A stretch of 51,939 bases of DNA from Dehalococcoidia bacterium (GCA_030648205.1 JAUSIH010000099.1:1-51939), one strand, 5' to 3'. Positions 28,051 through 36,171 are shown, counted from the stretch's first letter. Translations and numbers: made by a program. Notes: generated by a model from the sequence alone, not told the origin.

Positions 28051-28104
28051 TCGCTTCTATGCGGTGCGAAAGGTACTTCTTGAGTTTTCAAGTGCCCCAT
28101 GTCT

Positions 28105-29028
28105 TTATATTCCCAGCAGCCGCTTCGCGTTCCCGCTGCCGACCGCCTCCCGCTCCGCGTCCGTGAGCGGCAGCGCGCGGAACCCCCGCACGCAAGCCGC
28201 CGCGTCGTTCAGCGGGAAGTTCGTCCCGAACATCAGCCGGTCCACGCCTATTTTCCGAATCCATCCGGCCAACTCCTGGGAGGTCATCGCGCCGGGCTTG
28301 TCCAGCTCGTGCAGGCGGTGCGACAGGTCGGCGTACACGTTCGGGAAGCGGGCCGTGAGCTGGGCCACCTCCTCCTCGAAGCCCATGCCCATGTGGGCGA
28401 GGATGACGCGCAGCTTGGGGAAGTCGGGCAGGACGTTGGTCCAGTACTTCGGGCGGCCCCAGGGGTCGCCGCCGGCGTCCAGCGCGGGCGTGCGCCCCGA
28501 CTGGGCGAGGAGCGGCAGGCCGCGGCGCTGGGCCTCGTCGTAGGCGGGCAACAGCCGCCTGTCGTCGGGGTGCAGCCACATGGCGCTGGGCACGATCTTC
28601 ACCCCCTTCGTGCCTTCCCTGACGCCCTTCGCTATCTCGGCGCGTATCTCCTCCTCCGTCATCGCCGCCGCGTCAACGCCGACGAAGGTCATCAGCTCGG
28701 GGTGCGCCTTCGTTTCGCGGTAGCCCCACGAGTTGTTCGCCGAAAGCTTGTTGGCCCACACCTTGCGTATCGCTTCGGCGCGGTCCTTGCGCTGCGCCAG
28801 CGACAGGTCCGCGGGCAGCTCCGCCACGTCCCGCGCGATGAGCGTGCGGATGTCCATGAACATCAGCATCACCGTCCGGCTGATGCCCAGCGTCCGCATG
28901 TTGGCAAGAAGCACGGGGACCGTGCCCACGAGCTGGGGCGTGCGGCCCGTCGAGAGGAGGAAGCGGTTGCTGACCTCCTCCGAGGGGAATATGTGCGTGT
29001 GGACGTCAATAAGCTCTGTCGAAGACAC
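28105..29028 (-). CDS. Amidohydrolase-2 family metal-dependent hydrolase
   Basis: A 307-residue TIM-barrel enzyme related to decarboxylases and hydrolases such as ACMSD and OH-DDVA-type enzymes. The GTG at 29028 has GGGGAGGG 5 nt upstream; an upstream ATG frame has none. IDVHTHIFP gives the first metal-binding histidines, HPELMTFVGVD the barrel, ILAHMGMG the third, and MFGTNFPLND the final acidic residue, typical of this family. It lies with a Gfo/Idh oxidoreductase upstream on the same strand, separated by palindromic repeats, so co-transcription is uncertain. The substrate is not predictable. Confidence 0.9.
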   Translation of the reverse strand: MSSTELIDVHTHIFPSEEVSNRFLLSTGRTPQLVGTVPVLLANMRTLGISRTVMLMFMDIRTLIARDVAELPADLSLAQRKDRAEAIRKVWANKLSANNSWGYRETKAHPELMTFVGVDAAAMTEEEIRAEIAKGVREGTKGVKIVPSAMWLHPDDRRLLPAYDEAQRRGLPLLAQSGRTPALDAGGDPWGRPKYWTNVLPDFPKLRVILAHMGMGFEEEVAQLTARFPNVYADLSHRLHELDKPGAMTSQELAGWIRKIGVDRLMFGTNFPLNDAAACVRGFRALPLTDAEREAVGSGNAKRLLGI

Positions 29029-29094
29029 AATGCCCTCCCCTGACGTAGACGTCATTCCAAAACTGCTTGGAGTCCATAATGCGTTTGAACCCGC

Positions 29095-29223
29095 TCATGG
29101 TTCGACGGGCTCAGCACGAGCGGGAGGAGTCATCCCGCTCACCCTGAGCTTGTCGAAGGGTGAGGAGAGAGACTTCTGAACCGCGTCATGGTGTCCCGCC
29201 GAGCGCGGCGCGGAATGACATTG
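29095..29223. repeat. Dispersed palindromic repeat, family A, copy 2, plus a second short element
   Basis: TTCGACGGGCTCAG (29101-29114) is complementary, with two G-T positions, to CTGAGCTTGTCGAA (near 29144-29157). Between them GAGCGGGA pairs with TCCCGCTC. The core matches the element at 23632-23700. To its right, GTCAT ... ATGAC flanks a GC-rich centre at about 29186-29220. No gene in this spacer. Confidence 0.65.
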
Positions 29224-30333
29224 CTACTCCACCGTTACCCAGCGCCGCTCCCGCGCCGAACGCGTCACCGCCTCCAGCACGCGGTGCAGGTGCGCCGCGT
29301 CGTAGAAGTTCGGGTGCGTGGGATGGCCCTGGATGATGCCCTCCGCCATCTTCCGCGCAAGCTGCGCCACGTTGTACGGCACAAAGTCCGTGGGTGGGAT
29401 TTCCGAGACCCAGCGCAGCCTGTCCGGCGTCTCTATGTCGTGCTCGGCGGGCTCGTCCTTGCGCGCTCCGCGCACGCGCACGTCGCCGTACTGAAGCGTT
29501 TCCCGGGACGTCGCCATCAGCTTGCCTTCGGTGCCGTAGGCCTCCATGCGCCAGCCGCTGCCGTGCCAGGCCACCCAGCTCGACTGCACCGCGCCGAAGG
29601 CTCCGTTCACCAGCTTGCACACGAACGCGATGGTGTCCGGCGACGTGACTTTCACCACCTCGCCGGTGTCTGAAAGGCTCACTTCCGGTACGCGGGTGGC
29701 CACCTCCGCGCACACCTCCACGATGTCGCCGAGGCACCAGCCCAGGATGTCAATGGAGTGGCCGCCCTGAATGGTCAGAGCGTTGCCGCCTCCGCCCTCT
29801 TCCATGGTCCAACGCCGGTGAGAGGCCCGGGGCGTGATGTGCGTGGGCAGCATGATGCTCATGTTGAACGTGAGCAGGCGGCCCATGTACCCTTCGTCGC
29901 AAAGCTCCTTCAGGTGAAGGATCGGCGGCGACCCGCGGGACTGCAGGTCCACGCCGTGGTGAAGTCGGCGCTCCTGGGCGGTGCGGGCCAGCTCATCCGC
30001 CTGGGACGCGCTCAGAGCCAGGGGCCACTCGCAGAAGACGTGCTTGCCAGCCTGGAGCGCCGCGAGCGCCATGGGATAGTGGAGCGGCACCTTTGTCGCG
30101 ATGCTGACCAGGTCAATGTTGGGGTCTTCGAGCATGGCGTGGTAGTCCCAGTAAAAGCGCGGGACGTTGAAATGGCGGGCGGCGGACTCCGCGGTCTCCT
30201 TGTGCGCGGTGCAGACCGCCACAACGTCCATCTCCGGCAGGGCAAGGAAAGCGGGCACATGGGCGCGGGATCCCCATCGGCCCTGACCGTTCGCCCCAAT
30301 GACTCCGACGCGGATGCGGGTGCTGGATGTCAT
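29224..30333 (-). CDS. Gfo/Idh/MocA-family oxidoreductase with an altered catalytic motif
   Basis: A 369-residue NAD(P)-binding protein with a Rossmann N-terminus (GVIGANGQGRWG) and the C-terminal alpha/beta domain of the family. The ATG at 30333 is preferred: AGGAGG lies just upstream, and the longer frame to 30432 runs into the next gene. The family motif E-K-P, where Lys is catalytic or cofactor-binding, here reads CEWPLA, with Trp103 in place of Lys. This change is known in Gal80-like relatives that bind but do not turn over NAD(P), and in some oxidoreductases. It therefore may be a sensor, or an enzyme using another acid/base. It is followed on the same strand by an amidohydrolase. Confidence 0.9.
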   Translation of the reverse strand: MTSSTRIRVGVIGANGQGRWGSRAHVPAFLALPEMDVVAVCTAHKETAESAARHFNVPRFYWDYHAMLEDPNIDLVSIATKVPLHYPMALAALQAGKHVFCEWPLALSASQADELARTAQERRLHHGVDLQSRGSPPILHLKELCDEGYMGRLLTFNMSIMLPTHITPRASHRRWTMEEGGGGNALTIQGGHSIDILGWCLGDIVEVCAEVATRVPEVSLSDTGEVVKVTSPDTIAFVCKLVNGAFGAVQSSWVAWHGSGWRMEAYGTEGKLMATSRETLQYGDVRVRGARKDEPAEHDIETPDRLRWVSEIPPTDFVPYNVAQLARKMAEGIIQGHPTHPNFYDAAHLHRVLEAVTRSARERRWVTVE

Positions 30334-30394
30334 CTTGGCCTCCTGTTTCTCACGAAGCTGGGAAGGTACGAATGGGAAAATGCAGCCCAATGGA

Positions 30395-32716
30395 CTATCT
30401 ATCGTCCTCAAGGTCAGCAAAATGCCAAGCATGATGCTGAAGGTAAGGATTGTCTTTCAAAAGTTGTCCAGCATAGGCCATGTCCTCATCAGCCTCTACG
30501 TATCTGTCAAGGCGACGTAAATTGATAATTCTGGTTTTGAGCGCCATCATTAATGTCTCTGTAGGGGACGCCTTTTCTTTTTCGTCTGTAATGATCCTAG
30601 AGAATTCTCTAATTGCATCTTCTGGTCTTCCTCCTCGGCTCAAAGCAACACCGTATTGATGACGAGCGACCACATCAGAATTGTCATACTCCAGAGCTTT
30701 TTCCAAAGCATCTATGCGTCCCAGTTTGTCATATTGAGCATCGTGGATGCGCGCCAGTATCTTGTAGCAGAGTGAACCTGTTTTGTTTGTAGCACGTCTA
30801 CAAGCCTCTTGGCTGTGAACTAGCGCGAGTCCGACACGCCCTCGCGCTAGTTCGCAACTGGCGCTCATTGCAAGTATGTATGCGCTTTGTGGTGCCAAAT
30901 CGCGTGCTTGCTTGAATAACACGTCCGCGTTATCAGCGTTCCCAGCAAACATTTCTGACTCACCGCGTCTGCATAGAATGGCAGCCTTTTTCTCGTTGTC
31001 AGTGGTTAGGCCATAATATTCGAACGTGCTTCGGAATTTGGAAACTTCGGACTCTTGTAATGCCATTTGCTCGCTATATTGTTGGAGACGTTGGTGGCCG
31101 CGTGTCACAAAATCACCCAAAACGTCTAGTTGGTGACGCGCGAAGGAAAGCGTAATTGGTAATGCAGAATATACGACTCTTCCATCTGAGAGTTGAGTGA
31201 CGCGCGTTACCAAGGTGACATCCATCAATTCAGCTAGAGCCTTATCAATCCTTTCGACGTTCCATTGCGTCACTGTAGCGATCAGTTGAATAGTGGGCGG
31301 CACATCAAAGATGGTCATGATTGCGAGCATCGCCTTGGCGTCCGGTGATATGGAATGCCATATGTTTCTAAAGCTAAACTCGAGAACGGGTGAATCACTG
31401 TGCACAACAGCGGTAAGCACTTTGGCTATGTCTTTTGTGATTTTGTATTGGCCTATCATCCATTGAATTGCCAGTGGTAATCCTCCGGTGGCCCCTCGAA
31501 CTCTTGAGACAATGTCTTTGTGCAGGGGGAAGGAAACGCCCATGTCCCTTGCTTTTACTTTTAGGAACTCACCAGTCTCTTCGTCGCTCAGCTCGTTTAC
31601 TGCAATGGGCATCTCCCATCCGCCAGTCTTTTGGCGGCTGGTGATGAGAACCTTGGCTTTCGTGTTGTTTGGAAGCTCTTGCACGAACTTAAGTACCCGT
31701 CCGTCGGACACGGACTCCATATTGTCAAGAACCAAAAGAGTTTCTCCTATGCCCAGGATATCCAAGGCCAAGTGCTTCTTGGCTTCAATGTCCTGTGGCG
31801 TCTTTTCTCCGATTAGATCAATAATATGGTCTAGGAAATTTTCCAATGAGTACAGAGAGCGACCAAAAGGTTTAATGCCCTCTGGCGTGAGAATAGTTTC
31901 CTTAGCGGTGAGTTGGAGGATCGCTTCGAAGGCTCTTCGGTGATAGAACTCGTATGTCACCCAATTCACTACGGCGGATTTCCCAACCCCTCCTGGGCCA
32001 TGAACATTCACTATCCAGATACGCGGATCCCGCGTCACTGCTTCCAGAATCTGCTGTTTTAGGGCTTCCCGACCTATAAAACTATCAAAGCCCCTATCTA
32101 GAAGTCTGTAAGGGCCGTCCTGAATTGCGAATGGCGAAGGTTGTTCTGTTGCTTGAATGGCATCTTGGTCACAAGAAGCTTCTAGGTGCTCAATTAGTTC
32201 TTCCAACTCGACTTGAGATTGAACTTTGACGGTTGAATCTCCGCGTCTTATCCAGATATCGCCTCGTCGTATGCCGAATGGTGCGTTTGGGCAGTAGTCT
32301 TTGGCGACCAGTGTTGGCATACGGCGTTTGCTTCTCTTCCGACTTGACCGAACGTATATAATCGCAATGTTACCAATATCTTGAATTTCGTGATGCACAA
32401 TATCAACGTCTAACTCTACCCCTGCGCAACGACGAATTTTGTCATGCAGCATTTTCGAGTCGTACGGAAGTTTGCTAGACAGACCACATGGTATCCATGT
32501 TTTGTCCTCGACTCCCACCACGATATATCCGCCCCCCACGTTTTTGAGCGCAAGGGCGTCTTTCGTAAACGCGCACAACTCTTGGTCGTGTTCTATTCCG
32601 AGATGCTTTTTGTAATCAAGCCATTCGCACTCACCGTGGCATTCCAGAAGATATCTCAGACCATCTAAGGAGAGATCACCGTCTCGTACCATCTTTTCTA
32701 GTACGGAAAGATTCAT
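30395..32716 (-). CDS. AlbA_2 (Schlafen-like) - STAND/NB-ARC ATPase - TPR protein
   Basis: A 773-residue protein with defence-type architecture. Residues about 10-170 form an AlbA_2/Schlafen-like domain: CEWLDYKKHL, ALKNVGGGYIVVGVED and GDIWIRRGDSTV are its core motifs. An NB-ARC/STAND ATPase follows with Walker A GPGGVGKS (240-247), Walker B LLVLD (327-331), sensor ITSR (358-361) and GLPLAI (412-417). A winged-helix segment spans about 450-530 and TPR-like repeats about 570-760, the usual sensor part of such proteins. STAND NTPases oligomerise on ligand binding; many bacterial ones abort phage infection, and AlbA_2-like parts bind or cut nucleic acid. The gene is A/T-richer than its neighbours and has a strong AAAGGAGG site. 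No partner gene is adjacent. Confidence 0.9.
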   Translation of the reverse strand: MNLSVLEKMVRDGDLSLDGLRYLLECHGECEWLDYKKHLGIEHDQELCAFTKDALALKNVGGGYIVVGVEDKTWIPCGLSSKLPYDSKMLHDKIRRCAGVELDVDIVHHEIQDIGNIAIIYVRSSRKRSKRRMPTLVAKDYCPNAPFGIRRGDIWIRRGDSTVKVQSQVELEELIEHLEASCDQDAIQATEQPSPFAIQDGPYRLLDRGFDSFIGREALKQQILEAVTRDPRIWIVNVHGPGGVGKSAVVNWVTYEFYHRRAFEAILQLTAKETILTPEGIKPFGRSLYSLENFLDHIIDLIGEKTPQDIEAKKHLALDILGIGETLLVLDNMESVSDGRVLKFVQELPNNTKAKVLITSRQKTGGWEMPIAVNELSDEETGEFLKVKARDMGVSFPLHKDIVSRVRGATGGLPLAIQWMIGQYKITKDIAKVLTAVVHSDSPVLEFSFRNIWHSISPDAKAMLAIMTIFDVPPTIQLIATVTQWNVERIDKALAELMDVTLVTRVTQLSDGRVVYSALPITLSFARHQLDVLGDFVTRGHQRLQQYSEQMALQESEVSKFRSTFEYYGLTTDNEKKAAILCRRGESEMFAGNADNADVLFKQARDLAPQSAYILAMSASCELARGRVGLALVHSQEACRRATNKTGSLCYKILARIHDAQYDKLGRIDALEKALEYDNSDVVARHQYGVALSRGGRPEDAIREFSRIITDEKEKASPTETLMMALKTRIINLRRLDRYVEADEDMAYAGQLLKDNPYLQHHAWHFADLEDDR

Positions 32717-32744
32717 GGCTACCTCCTTTGTGGTGCTAGGCTAC

Positions 32745-32750
32745 ATTATA
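32745..32750 (-). promoter_or_regulatory. -10 box of the STAND gene
   Basis: Consensus TATAAT on the minus strand, 28 nt before the ATG. The -35 region is weak. Confidence 0.4.
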
Positions 32751-32830
32751 CGCGCATCACCTGTTGTTTTCAGGACTTGCTCTACAAGAGGTTCGCTATG
32801 ATAGCGGCAAATGTCGCGGCTGGCCGTCGT

Positions 32831-33757
32831 TTACCGGACAGCGAGCGTCTGCTGGATGGCCTCCTCCATCTCGTCCACGGTCACCAGTCCGCTGAGCTTG
32901 TAGCGGACTGCCCCGTTCCGGTCAATCAGGAAGACCCACGGGTCGTTCTGGATGCCCCACTCGGTCACGGTCTCCAGAGGGATGCGCTTGATGGGGTCCT
33001 TCCAGATCTCGATGTGGACGAAGTCCATCTCCCGCGCGTAGAGCGGCTGCACAGTCTGCACAATCTCGTACGCGGGGCCGCAGACGCGACTGGTGCAGAA
33101 GGCGGGCGTGGCGAAGAGGACCAGCAGGGGCCGGTGAGCGGCGACGGCGTCGGCGATGCGCACGTCGTACATGTCGCCCGGCGGTTTGGCGCTGGAGATT
33201 TCCGAGATGTCCTTCACGTCGCTGGCGATGAGGTTGCGGCTGCGCGGCGCGGGCGCGCCCACGGCGGGCGAGGTGGACGCCGCGAGCACGTCGAACTGGG
33301 TGCGCGCGACGACGAGCGGGCGGCCAGGCTGGTCAACGGTGACCTCCACGCCCCAGGGGCCGGATTTGTCGAATGTGGCCTCGGCGAGCCACAGGCCCTT
33401 CATGTCCAGATGGTGCGTCGAGAAGAGCTGGTGGGCGTGGCCGGGCATAGTCTCCAGGCCAATGGGCCTGAAATAGACAACCGTCTCGCTGCGAAGGGTG
33501 GCGCTGGCGCCATCAATCTGGAAGAACCGAGCGTGCCCGCCCCCGAACTCGATGGGCGTGCCCTTCTCGTCCAGGACCACCAGCGATATGCGGTTGGGGC
33601 CGACGACCTGCTCCGCGGAGGCCATGACCAGTTCCACGCGCGGCGGCTCCGGCGTCGGCGTCGCGGGCGGCCCTATGACGCCGCAGGCGGCGAGCAGCGC
33701 GGCGGCTCCGCACAGCGGAGCGACGACGATGAAAAGCAGGTGGCTCCGACTCGGCAT
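32831..33757 (-). CDS. Thioredoxin-fold lipoprotein
   Basis: A 308-residue exported lipoprotein. The ATG at 33757 gives a signal peptide ending in LLAAC with the lipidated Cys25; a longer frame from 33901 is unlikely. After a Pro/Thr linker comes a beta-rich domain (about 40-160) and, from about 200, a thioredoxin fold: LLVLFATPAFC, then DPWVFLIDRNG with a cis-Pro-like region. The redox site is C221-TSRV-C226, a CxxxxC instead of CxxC, as in a subgroup of extracellular thioredoxin-like proteins. It is third in the minus-strand operon after the selenocysteine DsbA-like gene and VKOR (26 nt gap), so it probably accepts or donates disulfides with them. Confidence 0.85.
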   Translation of the reverse strand: MPSRSHLLFIVVAPLCGAAALLAACGVIGPPATPTPEPPRVELVMASAEQVVGPNRISLVVLDEKGTPIEFGGGHARFFQIDGASATLRSETVVYFRPIGLETMPGHAHQLFSTHHLDMKGLWLAEATFDKSGPWGVEVTVDQPGRPLVVARTQFDVLAASTSPAVGAPAPRSRNLIASDVKDISEISSAKPPGDMYDVRIADAVAAHRPLLVLFATPAFCTSRVCGPAYEIVQTVQPLYAREMDFVHIEIWKDPIKRIPLETVTEWGIQNDPWVFLIDRNGAVRYKLSGLVTVDEMEEAIQQTLAVR

Positions 33758-33783
33758 CACATGACCTCGGAAGGCTGGCGCGG

Positions 33784-34263
33784 TCAGACGCCCGTCGCGC
33801 TCCCGGCGCTTGCTCCCGCTGGGGGCTTCTGCGGCGCCACGGCCTCGGCCAGACTGAGCGCGAAGATGCCGGTGACCAGCAGCGCCGACGTGACGCACCA
33901 CACGCAGATGGCGCGCAGGACGAAGACCTCAACGCCGGTGAGATAGGACGAGAACAGGAAGCCTCCGCCGGACACGATGGCCAGCGCGACGGACATGGGC
34001 GCGGACAACGAGGGGAAAGCCAACACGCTCACGCTGCCCAGCAGCAGGAACGCATATGTCGCCAGCCCCAGCATGGCGATAGGCGCCCCCAGGAACCGGG
34101 CGTAGGCGCTGGTTGTGACCTGCCCGCAGCCGCCTACCGGGCCGCAGGCCGGGGCCTGGCCTATGATATAGCTGACGCTAAGGTACGTGGCGACGCCCAG
34201 GCCCGCCAGGCTAAGCGTGGCGCGACATGCCTGAAGAATGGGCCTTCGCCTTTGCTCCGTCAT
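33784..34263 (-). CDS. Vitamin K epoxide reductase family protein (VKOR)
   Basis: A 159-residue membrane protein with four or five predicted helices. It reoxidises a DsbA-like partner and passes electrons to quinone. The family residues are present: the loop pair Cys40 and Cys46 (GQAPACGPVGGCGQV), a Ser/Thr-rich turn after it, and the active-site pair ICVWC (Cys120, Cys123) on a helix near the quinone. Its ATG overlaps the stop of the DsbA-like gene (ATGA), a tight coupling that defines its partner. Bacteria lacking DsbB, such as Actinobacteria, Cyanobacteria and Chloroflexota, use VKOR for this step. Confidence 0.95.
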   Translation of the reverse strand: MTEQRRRPILQACRATLSLAGLGVATYLSVSYIIGQAPACGPVGGCGQVTTSAYARFLGAPIAMLGLATYAFLLLGSVSVLAFPSLSAPMSVALAIVSGGGFLFSSYLTGVEVFVLRAICVWCVTSALLVTGIFALSLAEAVAPQKPPAGASAGSATGV

Positions 34264-34937
34264 CGCGCCTTCCCCAGGGCCTCATCAATGGCCCGCTTAT
34301 AGGTCGGGTAGTCCGCCAGCCCTTCAATCTTCCCGCCGTTCACGAACACGGTGGGCGTGGACGCGGCTCCCTGAGAGCGGGCGACGGCTATGTCTTCGCG
34401 CACCCGGTCCACGTAACGCTTGCTGTCCAGGCAGGTCCCGAACGGCGCCGCGTCCAGGCCGATCTTCACGGCGAAGGCCTTCAGGTTCGAGTCGCTGAAG
34501 GCGCCCGCGTTCTCACCCGCCCAGTTCTGGAACAGAATGTCATGGTACTGCCAGAACTTCCCCTGGTCGGACGCGCACTCGGACGCCTCCGCCGCACGCA
34601 ACGATTCGTTCCCGATGACCGTCAGGTGCCGGTACACAAAACGCGCCTTGCCCGTGTCCACGTAGTCGCTGACAATCTGTCGCCCTGGCCCGAGGGCGAA
34701 GTCACGGCAGTACGGTCACTGGAAGTCGCTGAACTCCACCACGGTGACCGCCGCATTCGGGCTGCCCATCGAGTGGCGCGCCCCGGAGGCAGCCGCACTC
34801 TGGCCGGGAGAGGTCGCCGGGGGCTGCGCGCTCACGAGCACGATCGCCACGGCGACGGCGACTACCATGATGCCTCCGCCCATCAGAAGCCAGGGGAACG
34901 CGGAGCGCTTTGCGGACGTTTTCTGCTTGCCTGGCAT
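34260..34937 (-). CDS. DsbA-like thiol-disulfide oxidoreductase with selenocysteine (UPYC) active site
   Basis: A 225-residue membrane-anchored, externally facing oxidoreductase. Residues 15-36 form a single helix, and a Ser/Gln/Pro linker follows. The DsbA domain starts at SPNAAVTVVEFSDFQ. Codon 74 (34716-34718) is TGA, exactly where DsbA relatives have the first Cys of CPYC; PYC follows and the domain continues unbroken to the end (RFVYRHLTVIG, ASECASDQGKFWQYHD, STPTVFVNG with the cis-Pro). I read UGA as selenocysteine, so the site is U74-P-Y-C77. A stem-loop of the bacterial SECIS type follows. Conventional gene calling would split this into two fragments. It overlaps VKOR by four bases. 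The alternative, a nonsense mutation or base error, is less likely given the exact position and the hairpin. Confidence 0.85.
34680..34699 (-). promoter_or_regulatory. Candidate bacterial SECIS element
   Basis: On the mRNA strand, TCGCCC and GGGCGA form a perfect 6-bp stem around TCGGGCCA, an 8-nt loop containing GGG. The stem can be extended by C-G and T-A past one bulged base. The stem begins 16 nt after the UGA and the loop lies 22-29 nt after it, within the range of known SelB-binding hairpins such as that of E. coli fdhF. It is also part of the coding sequence. Confidence 0.65.
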
Positions 34938-35061
34938 GGTGAGAACACACCTCGTCGTAAAGGTCCGCGCCATCCGCCCGAATGACCTTGCCGGAGTTGT
35001 ATGCCTCCGCCGCGGAGACAACGGACATGAGCTATGCCCCGTCCTCGTGGCGTACGGCTCT

Positions 35062-35091
35062 AGAATAGCACGGGCCAAGGCTTGACGCCAA
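35062..35091 (-). promoter_or_regulatory. Promoter of the selenocysteine DsbA-VKOR operon
   Basis: On the minus strand TTGGCG (35091-35086), 18 nt, then TGC TATTCT (extended -10; TATTCT is 35067-35062). This leaves a leader of about 120 nt before the ATG at 34937, containing a possible short upstream reading frame from 35028. Confidence 0.5.
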
Positions 35092-35165
35092 TTCGGAGGG
35101 CGACTCAACTGTAGCAAGGCGCATCCACGTCTGGTGAGCGCCGCCTCGCCGTGGCGACGGCGGCG

Positions 35166-35174
35166 TGTGATAAT
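35166..35174 (+). promoter_or_regulatory. Extended -10 promoter of the NAD-binding dehydrogenase gene
   Basis: TGT GATAAT, 51 nt before the ATG at 35226. With the divergent operon promoter it occupies the 288-nt spacer, which otherwise holds no gene. Confidence 0.4.
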
Positions 35175-35225
35175 ATAGCGCCGCGCATCGCTCGCTGGGC
35201 ACACTTGCCGTAGAAGGAGACACAT

Positions 35226-36152
35226 ATGCTGCCTGAGAGGCCGCGCCTGGGTTTCATTGGATTCGGGGCCGTCGCCTACCACATGGCGAAGGGCTTGCAC
35301 GAGGACGAGGGCTACAACAGCATCCTGGCCTACTGCAACGGGCCGCGCAACCGCCCTCCGTACACTCCCGCTTTCCGGCAGAAGGCCGCGGGAGCAGGCG
35401 TGACGCTGGTTGACACCATCGCCGAGCTGGCGGCAGGCTCCGATCTCATCCTGTCGGCTGTCACGGCGGCCTCCACCATTGAGGTCGTGCAGCAGACGGC
35501 GCCGCTGCTCACGCCCCGGCACATGTTCGTGGACATGAACTCGGCGTCGCCGGAGGTCAAGGAGCGCGCGGCGGAGATGTGCGCGGCCCGCGGCGCCACC
35601 TTCGTGGACTGCGTCATTCTGGGCGGCCCCTCCATGTACAAGCATCACGTGTTGCTCTGGACCTCCGCGCCCGGCGCCGCGGAGTTCGCGCAGGTCATGA
35701 ACAAGTACCACATGCAGATACGAGTCATTGACGGCCCGGCGGGGGCGGCGGCGCGGGTCAAGCTCCTGCGCAGCGTCCTGATGAAGAGCCTGGAGGCCGC
35801 GCTGTGGGAGACGGCGCTTGCCGCCCACAAGGCGGGCCTGGACGACGTTGTCAGAGAGGTGGCCTTTGAGTGGATGGATACCATGAAGTTCTCCTTCTTC
35901 GCCAACAGGCTCATCTGCACGGGCGCCATTCACGCCCGGCGGCGCGTGGAGGAGGTTGACGAGGTGGTGGCAATGGTGCGGAAGCTGGGAATGGAGCCGA
36001 TGGTCGCGGAGGCGGCGCGTCGCCGTCTGGCGGGCATAGCCGCGCTGGGCCTGAAGGACTACTTCAACGCGGAGGAGCCGAAGGACTACCGCAAGGTGCT
36101 GGAGGCGGTGGACGCGGTGGTCGCGCGGAGGGCGGAGCGCTCGAAAGCGTAG
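35226..36152 (+). CDS. NAD(P)-binding 6-phosphogluconate-dehydrogenase-like protein (DUF1932 type)
   Basis: A 308-residue beta-hydroxyacid dehydrogenase relative. The Rossmann fold has GFIGFGAVAYHMAKGL at the N-terminus, then LILSAVTAAST and VDMNSASPEVK. The catalytic-lysine helix is ARVKLLRSVLMK, and the C-terminal helical part matches the DUF1932 group. Such proteins oxidise small hydroxy acids or phosphonate/sugar acids; the substrate here is unknown. AAGGAG lies 6 nt before the ATG. It is divergent to the DsbA-VKOR operon and convergent with ruvA, so it is probably monocistronic. Confidence 0.88.
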   Translation: MLPERPRLGFIGFGAVAYHMAKGLHEDEGYNSILAYCNGPRNRPPYTPAFRQKAAGAGVTLVDTIAELAAGSDLILSAVTAASTIEVVQQTAPLLTPRHMFVDMNSASPEVKERAAEMCAARGATFVDCVILGGPSMYKHHVLLWTSAPGAAEFAQVMNKYHMQIRVIDGPAGAAARVKLLRSVLMKSLEAALWETALAAHKAGLDDVVREVAFEWMDTMKFSFFANRLICTGAIHARRRVEEVDEVVAMVRKLGMEPMVAEAARRRLAGIAALGLKDYFNAEEPKDYRKVLEAVDAVVARRAERSKA

Positions 36153-36171
36153 CGCGTCGCGCGGCGCATCG

